Origin: Cystobasidium ongulense | Taxonomy: Eukaryota; Basidiomycota; Cystobasidiomycetes; Cystobasidiales; Cystobasidiaceae | DNA: 64,000 bases | Assembly (NCBI GenBank): GCA_022835595.1 | Contig: BQUP01000007.1 | Location: forward strand, 1-64,000 | Reading direction: 5' to 3' | Notes under the pieces: model-generated | What the model was told of the DNA's origin: nothing | Database searches by the model: none | What the model saw: the letters and a program-made list of their open reading frames with translations, nothing else | Translations under genes and position numbers: made by a program | Part shown: positions 1-10,400 of the stretch, one piece after another | Layout: every line of letters begins with the position of its first letter | Position numbering within the stretch: position 1 is the first letter of the stretch

Positions 1-955
1 TGCTACACGGTTCCAGGTCCCTTCGTTTCTGCGAGAAGCATCTGCCCGTGAAGTAGAATATCTGCAAGCAAATCTTCGGGATTTGTTTCACGTTCTCCAG
101 AACCAGAACGAGGCCTCTCTGCAACAGCATTCTTCTAAGGTTTGTGCCAGCATTTTGCTTCTAGATCATGTACCTATGCTTTCCGCTAACTTTTTCTGCA
201 GCTTAGCATAGCGGTAAAGGAAACGATCGCCGAGCATCAGCTAGCGCTGAAGGACATTGTTACGAATGTGGATGCTCAGGTGGTGACTTTGGTGCACAGC
301 CTCGTACGCTGAAGTTGGTGATTGTTCCAATCTTATGTCTACTTACTGACCCGAAGTTTCAGGGTACGGCTAACAACGTGGTTCAAGGCCATATTTCCGA
401 CCTCAGGCAAATGCAAGAAGAAGGAAGCACTGTGCACAATCAAATCACCATGATCAAGTCAATATCCGAACATACATCCGACGCAATGGTCAAGCAGCAA
501 GCTCAATTTGAAGACTTTTATCGCGATCAGATGGAGAAGATGGCCCAACTGTCAAATACGCTGAAAGAGGCCTATGGCAATATCCTCTTCGGCTCGCTGT
601 TATCGACGAATTGGTTCGGCGTTATGATGGCCGTACCGTCCTATTATCGATACCGTAGGCAAAATTGCCCACTTCAACTGATTATTTTGATTCCCTCTGA
701 TTTGATTCACTTGACCCAGTTTTGTCCATCCCTCGCCTCCGCCTAACCGTCACTTCGGTATCTCTCGCACTAGCAGCTGCCTGTTGGCCAGAATACCTCG
801 CTCATCTGCAGCATCTACCAAGACTACTCGAAAGCACTCTCATGAACGTTCCCTCATTTATGTACCCTCCCATCTCCTTTCCGCACGCATCACTAGACGA
901 AGCCTTTCCAGCTCCATGGCGAACTGAAGAAGGCAAAGAATGGTTCGCTGTCTGA
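1..955 (+). CDS. Coiled-coil membrane protein, Kar5/Tht1-like (5' truncated)
   Basis: The window opens inside this gene. Four exons can be joined in frame: 2-139, 202-303, 363-654 and 720-955, with introns 140-201, 304-362 and 655-719, giving about 255 residues and a stop at 953-955. The visible part is a long helical coiled coil (segments such as EVEYLQANLRDLFHVLQNQ and FEDFYRDQMEKMAQLSNTL). Two hydrophobic stretches near the C-terminus follow, one around FGSLLSTNWFGVMMAV and one around LTVTSVSLALAAACW, and then a short polar tail. A coiled coil followed by C-terminal membrane helices is the plan of the nuclear-fusion proteins Kar5/Tht1/Brambleberry, which act at the nuclear envelope during karyogamy. 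No diagnostic motif is visible, so the family name is inference. The start lies before the window. Confidence 0.5.
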
Positions 956-1488
956 GATTTAGTAACAGCGAATTTTCCACAATACAAGCACACTCTGTAG
1001 CATATCCCTTTTTCGATCCTTTCTACGACATTGATGCATAAATCGACTCAGATTGTACCCATCAGCTTTTGAGCAATCGACACGTAGGGAGACGCGGTGG
1101 AGATGTAGCTAGGTCTTTCTCAGCATGGCATCAGCCATTTCAGCGGTACAAACTCTGCAATAAGCATAGACGTCCGTATAGGCCCGAGCGATCCATCGAT
1201 AGTTTCCACGTCAACTACAACACGATAAAGGACTGACTAGGGATAGGAGTACTTCCTTCCAAGCCATCTCCAGGTACCACTGACTATCGTCTAATGGCCA
1301 TTATGATAGTTACGTTGAGCTGTTCAACATACAGCTTGCGAGCCTCTTCACCTAGAAGTGTCAACCTGAGGACGATTGACGTACAGTTCCAAGTGTCGGA
1401 ATGAACGCAACCTGCCAGAAAAAGGTAACTTAGGGAAGCGTTGAGAAACAGGGTAAAGCAGTGCCCAAGACTGCAAAAAGGGAGGTAT
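956..1488. other. Intergenic, nothing recognised
   Basis: This 533-base stretch lies between the Kar5-like gene and the tRNA. Only short overlapping frames on both strands are present, without a start, splice pattern or recognisable protein. It presumably holds the 3' untranslated part of the first gene and sequence downstream of the tRNA. Confidence 0.5.
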
Positions 1489-1636
1489 AGCCCCCTGCCC
1501 GGTTCGAACGAGCGACCTTTGCATCGCATTCAATGAAGTACAACTGGTGAGAGGAAGGAGATTAGAAACGGTGGCGGTAGAGTGTTAATGGATAGATAGA
1601 CTAACGTGCAATGCTCTACCGCTGAGCTAAAGGGGC
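1489..1636 (-). tRNA. Intron-containing tRNA, Thr-like body, anticodon unresolved
   Basis: Read on the minus strand from 1636, acceptor GCCCCTT pairs with AGGGGGC at the end. A D arm (GCTC-AGCGGTA-GAGC) matches box A. The T arm (GCTCG-TTCGAAC-CGGGC) matches box B. TTGCA pairs with TGCAA as the anticodon stem. About 76 extra bases separate the two halves of the anticodon arm, which fits a tRNA intron. The body resembles fungal or animal tRNA-Thr, and the discriminator base is T. Under the usual rule (intron after position 37) the loop would read CGTTAG before the intron, giving a G at position 33 and no sensible Thr anticodon. The identity therefore stays open. The gene could have an unusual intron position or be a decayed copy. 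Confidence 0.6.
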
Positions 1637-2136
1637 GATACAGAGTAGTCTGTTACGGTATATTGCATGCCACCCGAATCTAGACATTAGATCAACCTAT
1701 TACAGGTGAGCACCTATTCCGTTTTCCAAACAATATCATGATGGTCAACGAATATCCGCTTGCTGAAGGAGAGCTTATCTAGCGTTGAGCATAGCCTCAT
1801 GCATCATTTAATACCGTGTATGAAAATGTCAATTCTCAAGCGCCTGAATCGGATTGGAAACACGGCCACGTGCCGGCAATCTGGAACTGCATGCGGATCA
1901 CGTCCTATACTGCGAAGGATTTCTGGACAAGATCTACAGGAGACGTAGCAAGGAGACGACAAGAAATGAAAGTTTTCTTGGTGAGAGCTTTGTAATTGTT
2001 CGCACCTCGAAGTCCATGCGAAATTAGTGTCCAAACGTTTGAATGCGAAAGTTATACAACGACAACGAAAACAAGCTAAGCTAAATCAGATTCGTGCACT
2101 CTGTATATCCGGCATAACGCAGCTCCACTAAAGACT
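1637..2136. other. Intergenic, nothing recognised
   Basis: These 500 bases lie between the 5' end of the minus-strand tRNA and the 3' end of the Stb6-like gene. They include the upstream side of the tRNA and probably the 3' untranslated region of the neighbouring gene. I see no coding frame that can be supported. Confidence 0.5.
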
Positions 2137-5005
2137 CTAGAAATAGCTCTTCAACCTCCCCTTGAGATACTCGAGCCAATTACCCCATAGTCCGATGACT
2201 TCCAGCAGCTTTCTAGTACCTTTGCCGGCTGCGCTATCTTCAAGGCCCATCAAACCTTTCACAATGAGGCCTGGTGCATCGTCCACTGTGGATGAGCTGT
2301 CCTTCAGACTGGCGGCCGATCCGCCAGTCTTGAGATCTCTCGAGCCCTTAAGAACAAGCTCACTGCCTCCAATCTTGCTGAGCAGCGTCTTCTGAAAGTC
2401 TGAAACCTCTCTGACCTTCTCATCCAGCACAGTCTGGGCATATGAAAGCCTCTCTGTACCCACGGCCAGTCCCACAATAGCATGATGCTTGCCATCCGTT
2501 CGGATCGAGTCGCTTCCCATCGATTGGCCCCTGTTCCTCCCATCTCTTGTTTGCCCCGAAGGACTGGTGAAAGATTCGACTTGGCCGCTAAGCTCCTTCG
2601 CCCTGTCGGCTAACGCTTGAACCTGATTTGACCGTCTTTGTATCGTTGGCCCAAGTTTGGCGAGACATGCTTCATAGGCCTTATCGATCTCTGCGAGAGC
2701 CGAGACAAGGTGTGCAAAGTATTTTTCTCGACTCCGAAGCTCACTGTAGCCGGTATAGAGCTCGACATCTGCCCGCATTCGCCTGACTGACATGATCTGC
2801 ATCGAAATTGGGACTTCTCGCAGACACGACAAGCTATGTCTCCGCCGCCGTGGTGAAATGTATAAGGGTTGTAGCATAAAATCGATCTCGCTTCTTGATT
2901 GACCCTGGTCGGTGATAGAGCGGCGAAGATGGGCAGGTCTTGCTGTTGGTGAATGCGGCTCGGTGCCCGGCACGTCTAGGAGGCCTCTGAGGCTACCTGC
3001 CGGTGAAGTTGCGGTTGAGAGGCTTGCATGCGATACAAAAGGAGAGACACGATATAATCCGTTATCGCCCGCTGCAAAAGAAATTGGCATTCAGACTCAG
3101 AGATGTAACGCGAAGTCTGTGCTGCTCGACTTACGCTCTTGTAGATGTGAAGTCGACTCGTTATCGTCATCTTTCCAACTGTAAACATGCGTTTTAGCTG
3201 GCTATGTCTTGAAGAAACACGGCTCAGAGACCCACCGTTGTGTAGAGTGATGTCCATGATGCCGCGACCGACCAGCGTCATCGCCATGCGTGCCAGTTCG
3301 TACACCAGTCTTATCCAGTAGCCTGAGAAAATCTGGATGAGTTTCTCACCACACCTTGATCCGCAGAGACAAAAATAAGCTTACCCGGTCACGCCACCTC
3401 CGATCTTTCTCGTGCGTTTTGACACTCCCTTTAGCAATTTGCCAAAGCCAGCTTCATCGTCTGACTCGGAACCACTATCTCCTACGTGTACCAATGGTTC
3501 CTCGCCCTGCCAGGGGTCACTGCGCCTGCCATGAGACTTGTTCTTCCGGAACTTTCCCTTCCACAGATTGACGACAGACTGAATATCGCCAGCTCCATTG
3601 GTTTGTACGGCTGTAACGAAAACGTTGATATCTGTTGTTTCCTCTTCTAGTATCGCAGACTTGCTTATGCCAGAGCTCAACCCATCTCCCCTAATATCGT
3701 CAAGTCTATGGCGAATAGCACGCTTAAGGAATTCTTTCGTTGTCCGTGTGTATTGTTGACGAAGGTGAACGATCCCCTCTGCGGTCAGATAATGACTGGT
3801 GGGCGCATTCCTCGTGTTTCTCATAAAGTTCGAATATGATCGAAGAAATGGTACCCTGTCCACAAATGGATCACTCGGGACATGATGCACTCCCATTGTC
3901 AGAAGTCTGCACCGCACAGCGATCACTATGGTAAGTAAGGCAGCCAGCACAGATGATGATAGTATACTGTCCCCAAGCTGTCGCGGAATGGTCAGTTTGG
4001 GAGTTGAAGACGCTAGTCCTCCCCCAGTGAACTCACCTCACTACCCAGCAAGGGAAATGCTACATCGACCTGCCAAGTACTAATGCTTTGTATTGTATGC
4101 TCACAGACTGAAAATATGCGAATAGTCAGCCAGGTGTCCTTTTTCTCAAGCTGGCTGCCTGTACACACGCAGACCATCGGGTTCCGGAAGGCTTGTAGCG
4201 CTTCCTACTGGCCCCATATCAAACAGCGCCAGGGCGGCCTGAACTAGCTGGATGGTCCTAAGCACTGCCAGGGTGAAATTTGGCCCGCTCGCAGAGGCGC
4301 TCGGCAGCCTGTACTGCTGTAGGAACCGCTCTTGCTGTGATGGCGAAGCATCTGATAGAGTAAGACCACTGCGCCCGCCGCAGCCAAGACGACGCAGATT
4401 GATGTTGGTATATAGCGCTTCTTTTGCTGCCGAGTAGTCGCCATCTGGTACCAGGACAATTGATAAATCGGACCGGAAACCCAGTAATGACACCACTAGG
4501 ACGTAGCCCAAATTCGTTTGCTTTGGCCGAGATCCATCTGCGCGAACCTAGAGCAAAGAGGGTGAGTATGAGAAATGAAGAGCCCTTATCTGTCTCACCG
4601 TTGTAATAGCCTTGTCCCATATTGCCGCTTTGCCGTTTGCTGTTTCGGATCGTGGCGTCCATATGTCCACGATGATCTGGAGGGCAATAAAAGCCGTCAG
4701 TCAAGCTTGCATAATGTCAAGTAGAGTGACGTCAAAATGAGCGTACTTTATGCGTGGCATCGTTGGTCGACACAACAATGATAGGGACATGCTTGGAGCG
4801 GTCTACCACCCTATATAGATAGATCTTCATCAGCAACCGGAACCCAACTGCCCAGTCAGAAGTATCCTGACCATTGCTCAACAGCGTATAGCTGATACTC
4901 ATGAAGCGTCAGATGCTGCTTGACGCAGCGGAAGTCTTGCAGGAAACCACCGCCTGGCGTGATCGAAGACGGTATCACCAGCAGGAATGGATTCGACTCC
5001 GCCAT
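2137..5005 (-). CDS. Stb2/Stb6-like fungal protein, about 794 aa
   Basis: Nine exons on the minus strand join without a break: 5005-4872, 4810-4747, 4676-4599, 4547-4169, 4107-4037, 3977-3385, 3322-3236, 3178-3135 and 3071-2137. The N-terminus carries conserved-looking blocks: HLTLHEYQLYAVEQW, then GFRSDLSIVLVPDGDY with LRRLGCGGRSGLTLSDASP, then LCEHTIQSISTW. The C-terminal half is helical and Ser/Arg-rich, with the segment RRRRHSLSCLR. This order matches, from memory, the fungal family related to yeast Stb2/Stb6, proteins tied to the Sin3-Rpd3L deacetylase complex. No enzyme motif is seen. The start was chosen because the ATG at 5005 opens directly into the conserved block. The gene is divergent from MPP6, with about 245 bases between the two start codons. 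The family name is the uncertain part; the gene model is firm. Confidence 0.6.
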
Positions 5006-5249
5006 AACAGGCGGAGGTTGTCCTGTCCCCCGATGCTATCTACGTCGCCAGCTAGTCTTCGAGGTGCGAAAGTATTGGCGGGTCGTTCAGGATCCAACCT
5101 GGACACCGCCATTTGCAAATGGTCCTGCCCACTACAGCCTTTCGATCAGCTCGTCCTTCACGTCTACAGACTACTCACCTACCGCCGTGACTTTGCTCTT
5201 ACAACCGCAACCTGGATTACACAGGTCTGATAGCCTAGACAATTGCACC
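5006..5249. promoter_or_regulatory. Shared divergent promoter region, Stb6-like / MPP6
   Basis: The 244 bases between the start codons of two diverging genes must hold both promoters and both 5' leaders. No clear TATA box or other named element is visible. The assignment rests on gene layout only. Confidence 0.5.
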
Positions 5250-6141
5250 ATGCCAGCCGTACTGTCGGGAAACACGCTGGGCCTCAAGTTTATGCAAAGA
5301 GGTGCCGCCGCAAAAGCTGCCACCGAGGCTCGAAAGCAAGAAGAGGCAAAGAAGCATGCTGAAGCGACCAAGCAGGTTTCTAAGCAGAATGCGCATTCTT
5401 CAGATGAAGATACAGATGATAGCAGTGACGAAGATGACAGCAGCGATAATGATAAGGAACAAGCCGTCCCAGTAGCATCAACTTCGAAATTACCAACTCG
5501 CCATCAGCCGTGAGTTGCAGATGCGTGCTCTGGAATCCGAAAGTCACATGCTTATCGAAAGCTACTGTCTCCTTCTATAGGTCCATCACAACCGAGAGCT
5601 CCTACCTCGCGTTTCCGATATTATCATCTGCATATGGAGTGGCGTCGAGGAGTGAAGGCACGAGTGCTGGTGTTAACGGACGGTTCTCGTTCGGAGAGGT
5701 ATGCTTGTCAAACTACATAAGTCAGACCTCATGCCAACTGACCTTCTTCCCTCACCTCGATAGCAACCAAAGAAACAGAAACATCGTAAACCTAAAAGCG
5801 AAGATCTGCCAAGCGATAATGACGACGTAAACGATAAGAAGGCAGACAGCAAGTCAAGAGGAGCTGAAAAGAAGGACAAGAAGATCTACAGCATATCGAA
5901 CGGAGGCTCAGGATTCGTCAACAAGCCGAGTAGCATTCGGGAACAGCAACGAGCACGTGCATCTGCTGAATCAAGTCGCAATAATGAAGATTCGACGACA
6001 CCCATGTACGATGACGACGGCCTATTAGGGAATGTCAAGTATGAAGAAGATTCGAATTTCGTCGACGATATGATGCAACAAGCGAGACAAAAGCGACAAC
6101 TCGATGCAAGTCAGAAAGGACGAAAAAAACAGCGCTCTTAA
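5250..6141 (+). CDS. MPP6: Mpp6, RNA exosome cofactor
   Basis: Three exons (5250-5509, 5581-5698, 5764-6141) give about 251 residues. The protein starts LSGNTLGLKFMQRG after a short MPAV, the signature start of M-phase phosphoprotein 6. A later segment reads GRFSFGE, comparable to the family's GRMSFG motif, and the tail is rich in Lys/Arg. Mpp6 binds RNA and docks Mtr4 onto the nuclear exosome via Rrp6/Rrp40, helping 5.8S rRNA maturation and decay of cryptic transcripts. The middle has an acidic run (SDEDTDDSSDEDDSSDNDK) flanked by Lys-rich stretches. The ATG at 5250 was chosen because the conserved block begins there, although the frame stays open upstream. The gene ends 108 bases from the convergent oxidoreductase. 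Confidence 0.88.
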
Positions 6142-6249
6142 TGCCTGCCATATATGAATACCCAAGGCAGATGAATCTGTTGTTGTAATGTTGGTAAAAG
6201 CCTTGCAGACGCTATTGGCACAGTAATCTGATTTCATTGGGCTCCAGCT

Positions 6250-7205
6250 CTATTGCACAAGGCCATAGATGCGCTGAGCATCCTCGCCCTCGAATGCATC
6301 GATACCTTCAGAGACTACTCGATCTACAGCCTCAGCGACCGGCTCGTCGCCTCCAAGAAGGTCAAAATAGCCGTTGGTGTCGTTTCTTTCTAGTAGTCTG
6401 ACAGCAACATCTGCGACATCGGCACGGGAGACTTTGCCTTTGGGAGGGATCTTGCCCATCAGAACTTTACCTGTACCAGGCTCATCTGCCAGGAAGCCAG
6501 GTCGTAGATCGATAGCTTGGAAGCCTGGATCCTTCTGCTGCCTCTTCTTGGCCCATGCCTGAAGATATTCATCTGCTTCCACTTTGGCGATATAGTAATT
6601 TTTCAAGGCATTGTTGTTGACTTCTTGTGCGCCTTCCCAGTCTTTGTCTGACCACCAGGATGGCTTGTTCTTTCTCGAACTGTTGTAAGAGACCAAAAGG
6701 AACTTCTTGACAGATGCGTCATTCGCTGCTGCCTCAATGTACGCTTTTGCAGCATCCCTGTCAATTGCGAATGTCCTGGAAGGCCCGCCTTTACCGCCAG
6801 CACTAGTAGTAGACAATCAAGGTTACAGGATTATCCCCCGCCGAAATTAGATTAGAGATAGCTCACCCAGCTGACCAAACGATATAATCAGGCTTCGTAG
6901 ACTCTATGACCCGTTTAGCGTCTGAGGGACCCTTTACGTCTTCTAGGGATTCTACAAGCACTTCTACACCAGAGCCCAGTGCCTTGAGTTCAGGAATATA
7001 GTCTGGATTCCTGACCACGCCGAACACCTTCCAGCCTCTCTCTGCAGGACAGCCATCTATGTCAGCACTGGATGCATGCGCTTTCGCCACCTCGAGCCGA
7101 AGGCGTCAGTCGCGGGCAAGTGGAGAACTTACGTAGCATTGGGGGAATCATAAGTCTTGCGACTTTGCCGGATGCTCCAAGCAGGAGTACGCGTGTAGGT
7201 GCCAT
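6250..7205 (-). CDS. NAD(P)-binding Rossmann-fold oxidoreductase (NmrA/SDR-like)
   Basis: Three exons (7205-7133, 7041-6867, 6802-6250) encode 266 residues. The N-terminus is a textbook Rossmann start, RVLLLGASGKVARLMI, with the GxSGxxxR form of the glycine-rich loop. It is followed by GWKVFGVVRNP (end of the second strand) and DYIVWSAGAGGKGGPS, where the cofactor-proximal loop would lie. Later blocks are VKKFLLVSYNSSRKNK, YYIAKVEADEYL (a Tyr-x-x-x-Lys-like helix), FQAIDLRPGFLAD and SRADVADVAVRLLE. These match fungal NAD(P)-binding proteins that yeast groups with YMR090W and Pfam with NAD_binding_10. The substrate is unknown. The protein should be cytosolic, as no signal or membrane segment is present. 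The ATG at 7205 opens directly on the nucleotide-binding strand. Confidence 0.82.
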
Positions 7206-7414
7206 ATCGAGTCTTATGTTCTAAGTATGCAGTTGACTTTCTGGTGCAAAGAAGACGGTGCAGGTTGACGTCCCACGCTGTTATGCTCACAGGTGATCGC
7301 GCTGAGTAAGACGTCCAACATTGCAACACTTTGTGCATTTCACTGACTAGTTTTGTTACACGGTAATATTCATACAAAACGAACTACCTTTTATTGCTCG
7401 AGCAAAATTTCCTT

Positions 7415-10400
7415 CTACCCAGACATGTCTTCGTCTGAGTCGTCCTCGTCGGAATCCTCACCTTCCTTGACGTTTACGCTGAAGTCCAATGTACGATCTG
7501 CACCCATGATGCTATCTGAGATGCAGTATACTGTCAAGTCATGCTTGCCTTCCGGCAGCTGGAATGTGAGCTTCGTCGGCTCGTATGCCTTCTTGAAGGG
7601 TAATCTTCGGATAGCGAGCAAACGCTTCGAAGATTGTTCTCCAACCACAACCCACCAGTTCTCCGTCTTTGAAGCAGGGTAGAATGGTGCCATGACCTTT
7701 CCATCGGCATCATCGTCAATTTCTCGCTCGATGTTGACTGCAACCGTGATGTCGGAGCTCGCAGTGAGCTCGTCCTGATCTTCCACCTCATACGAAATCT
7801 CCAAGTCTGGGTAGTTGTTGCAGAACTTGGCAACATCCATAAGCTGGCGATTGTTCATCTGCAAGAGCTTGGTCCGGTCGACATCTTCTAGTTCTGGAAT
7901 ATCCATGATGTCCTTGACATCGGCAGCGAGACAGCGGTCGATGACATCTTTTGTGAAGTGAGGAATTTGTCGGAGGGGCGAGTCGGTATTCCAGACAGCT
8001 TGCACGATCATTTGAGATAGATCCATAGCTTGTAGTGCGTTCAAGAAAGAGTTTGAAGACATGACATCGACGCAAGCACTGAGGAGATTGAGGACCTTGC
8101 CCAAGATGAGGGTTTGATCGGAAGCGAGATCCGCGGGGAGCGCAAGTCTCGAGAAGTGCGCTTGTAGAAGGACGTTCGTCTTTGTATCTGGCTTCGTAAA
8201 GTCCGGCTGAGGGAGCTTCACAGGCACGCGATCGTACTGTAGCAAATTTGCTTCGTCAGTATCCTGCTAATTGCTAATGGACATAAAAGTCTACTCACAA
8301 TCTTTCTGAGCACGACTTCTTCGTGATGCCTGATAGGAATGCTTTCGAACTCGGTAGCAGCCGAGACAATCTCAAGCAGACCACGAAGTTTGGTCTTTTC
8401 GGTAAGTGATTCGTTGAAGATGGCGACAGTTTCGTGATGAATGTTGTAGTATGAAGCAATCATACCCAAGTTGAGCGGTGCGACATCCATCTCGTCAATA
8501 ACTTCGACGGCCTTCGCTTGGGCGAGATCATCGATTGTTGTCTCGACAAGTTCGGAAAGGTAGTCCGAAATATGATTGGATGAGTTGCCTTGCATCTGTG
8601 CATGAGGGCGGTCAGCGTTGATATGTAAGGCAGGGCAAAATGGGACAGCTCACATTGTAATAGTAGGGATTTGCAACGAGTCTTCGGAAGAAGAAGGTCC
8701 ATGTACACCAATTGACTGCATCGTCTTTGTTCTCAATGGTCTGAAGAAAGATAGCGTGTCAGCAATGCCGCTGAGGCATCGGTAATTACCTCCGCTTACC
8801 TTGGTAACGATCTCCGCAGTGAAGTGGTCGTGTAGAGACATGGGTAGATGCGACTCAATGGGTAGACCTTCATTCAAGAATTTCACAAAGAAAGGCTTGC
8901 GAACCTACAACGAAGAGAGGTACTTAGCGAAATTCCGGCTGAATGTGACACAATACTTACTTGAGGGCACATTATTACGCATCGACTACTGGTGTCGACG
9001 CCTGGTCGGCAAGCCTTGCCCATCATTTGCAGGACGTCGGTGAAAGCATAATCGACATATCGATGCTCCTTGCCTTCATAGGTTTGCGTACCCATCAGGA
9101 TGACCATGTATGCGGACATGGGCATGCCCCAAGCAGTGTCTTTGCTGGCCACTACAACTTGGATGCCTCCGGCTTGATATAGTCGCTCAACTATTAGCTT
9201 GTCTTGCTTTGACATGCCTTCATGGTAAAAGCCAATACCGTATTCGAGTGTCTCCTTCAAATCTTCATCCGAAACGCGAGCTAGATGTGGTGCGAGGTCT
9301 TTAGCGTCCATGTTCAAGAAGCGGGTCTCGTCCTGGTCTCCTCGGCAGTAGCTGAGGATGTCCATCGCAGAGAGGCAGCACTGCTTGCGTGAAGGCACAA
9401 AGACAATCGTTGGGCGATTGCCAGCATATTCAGCGATAGCAAGGTACGTCGGCTTGGCCATCTGGATCATCAAAGATGGGAAATGAGGGACGTTGAAACC
9501 TTGGAGGTGTACCTCCATCGGTAGAGGTCGGGATGCTGGCGAGAAGTTGAAGATCGTTTGACCGGTAGCGCCAATCCACTCGCCCACGTCCTTCGCATTC
9601 GCTAGAGACACACTGAAGCACACTATACGCGTGTTTGTGCCTGTCGCTGAAGCGACTGAACGAGTCCGTGAGATGATGACCTCGTAGGTAGGGCCAATGT
9701 CTCCTCCAATGAGCTGCACCTCATCCGCAATGAATAAGCCGATGTTCTTGACATCTGCGCGGTTCTTCCAGCGTCTTGAAAGAACATCCCACTGCGAGGG
9801 TGTGCACACAATAAGGTCACTGGCTTTGAGACGGCGCAAATCTTCGCTTTGTTCGCCGGTCAAGGACATGATAGTCTTGCCACCTTGTACCTTGCCAAAC
9901 TTAGCCTGCCATTCAGCTAAGCGAAGGTCTACTACATCTTGGTAAGGCTCAATGCAGACTGCACGGCCTGGCTCTTCTTGAGACCACAGACGGAGTAGTG
10001 CGAATTCGGCACAAATAGTCTTCCCGCTGCCGGTAGGAGCTGCAACTATAGCGTTGTCGTTGCTCATATATAGTGCTTGGAAGACTTGCGTCTGAATTTT
10101 GTTGAAATTCGAGACTGTCTTGTTATAGATAGCTTCGTATTCAGCGTTATGTAGAGCGGAGGTGGGTAGAGGTTGAAGGTCTAGAAGGGCTGTCGGAGGT
10201 GGGAACTTCTCGGGAAGAATCAGGTTGCGCAGAACTAGAGGCAATCTTGTCGAGGATGCGAGCCACCTGTCTGACACAACACTGATAAAGTAATTGGGCG
10301 GTAGAGGATCCATGATAGGAACGGTGAAGGTGATATAATGGGGCTCTTGAGCAACAGCGAATCGTTGACGGAGCAAGAACTGCTCGTGGAAGAGGATAAG

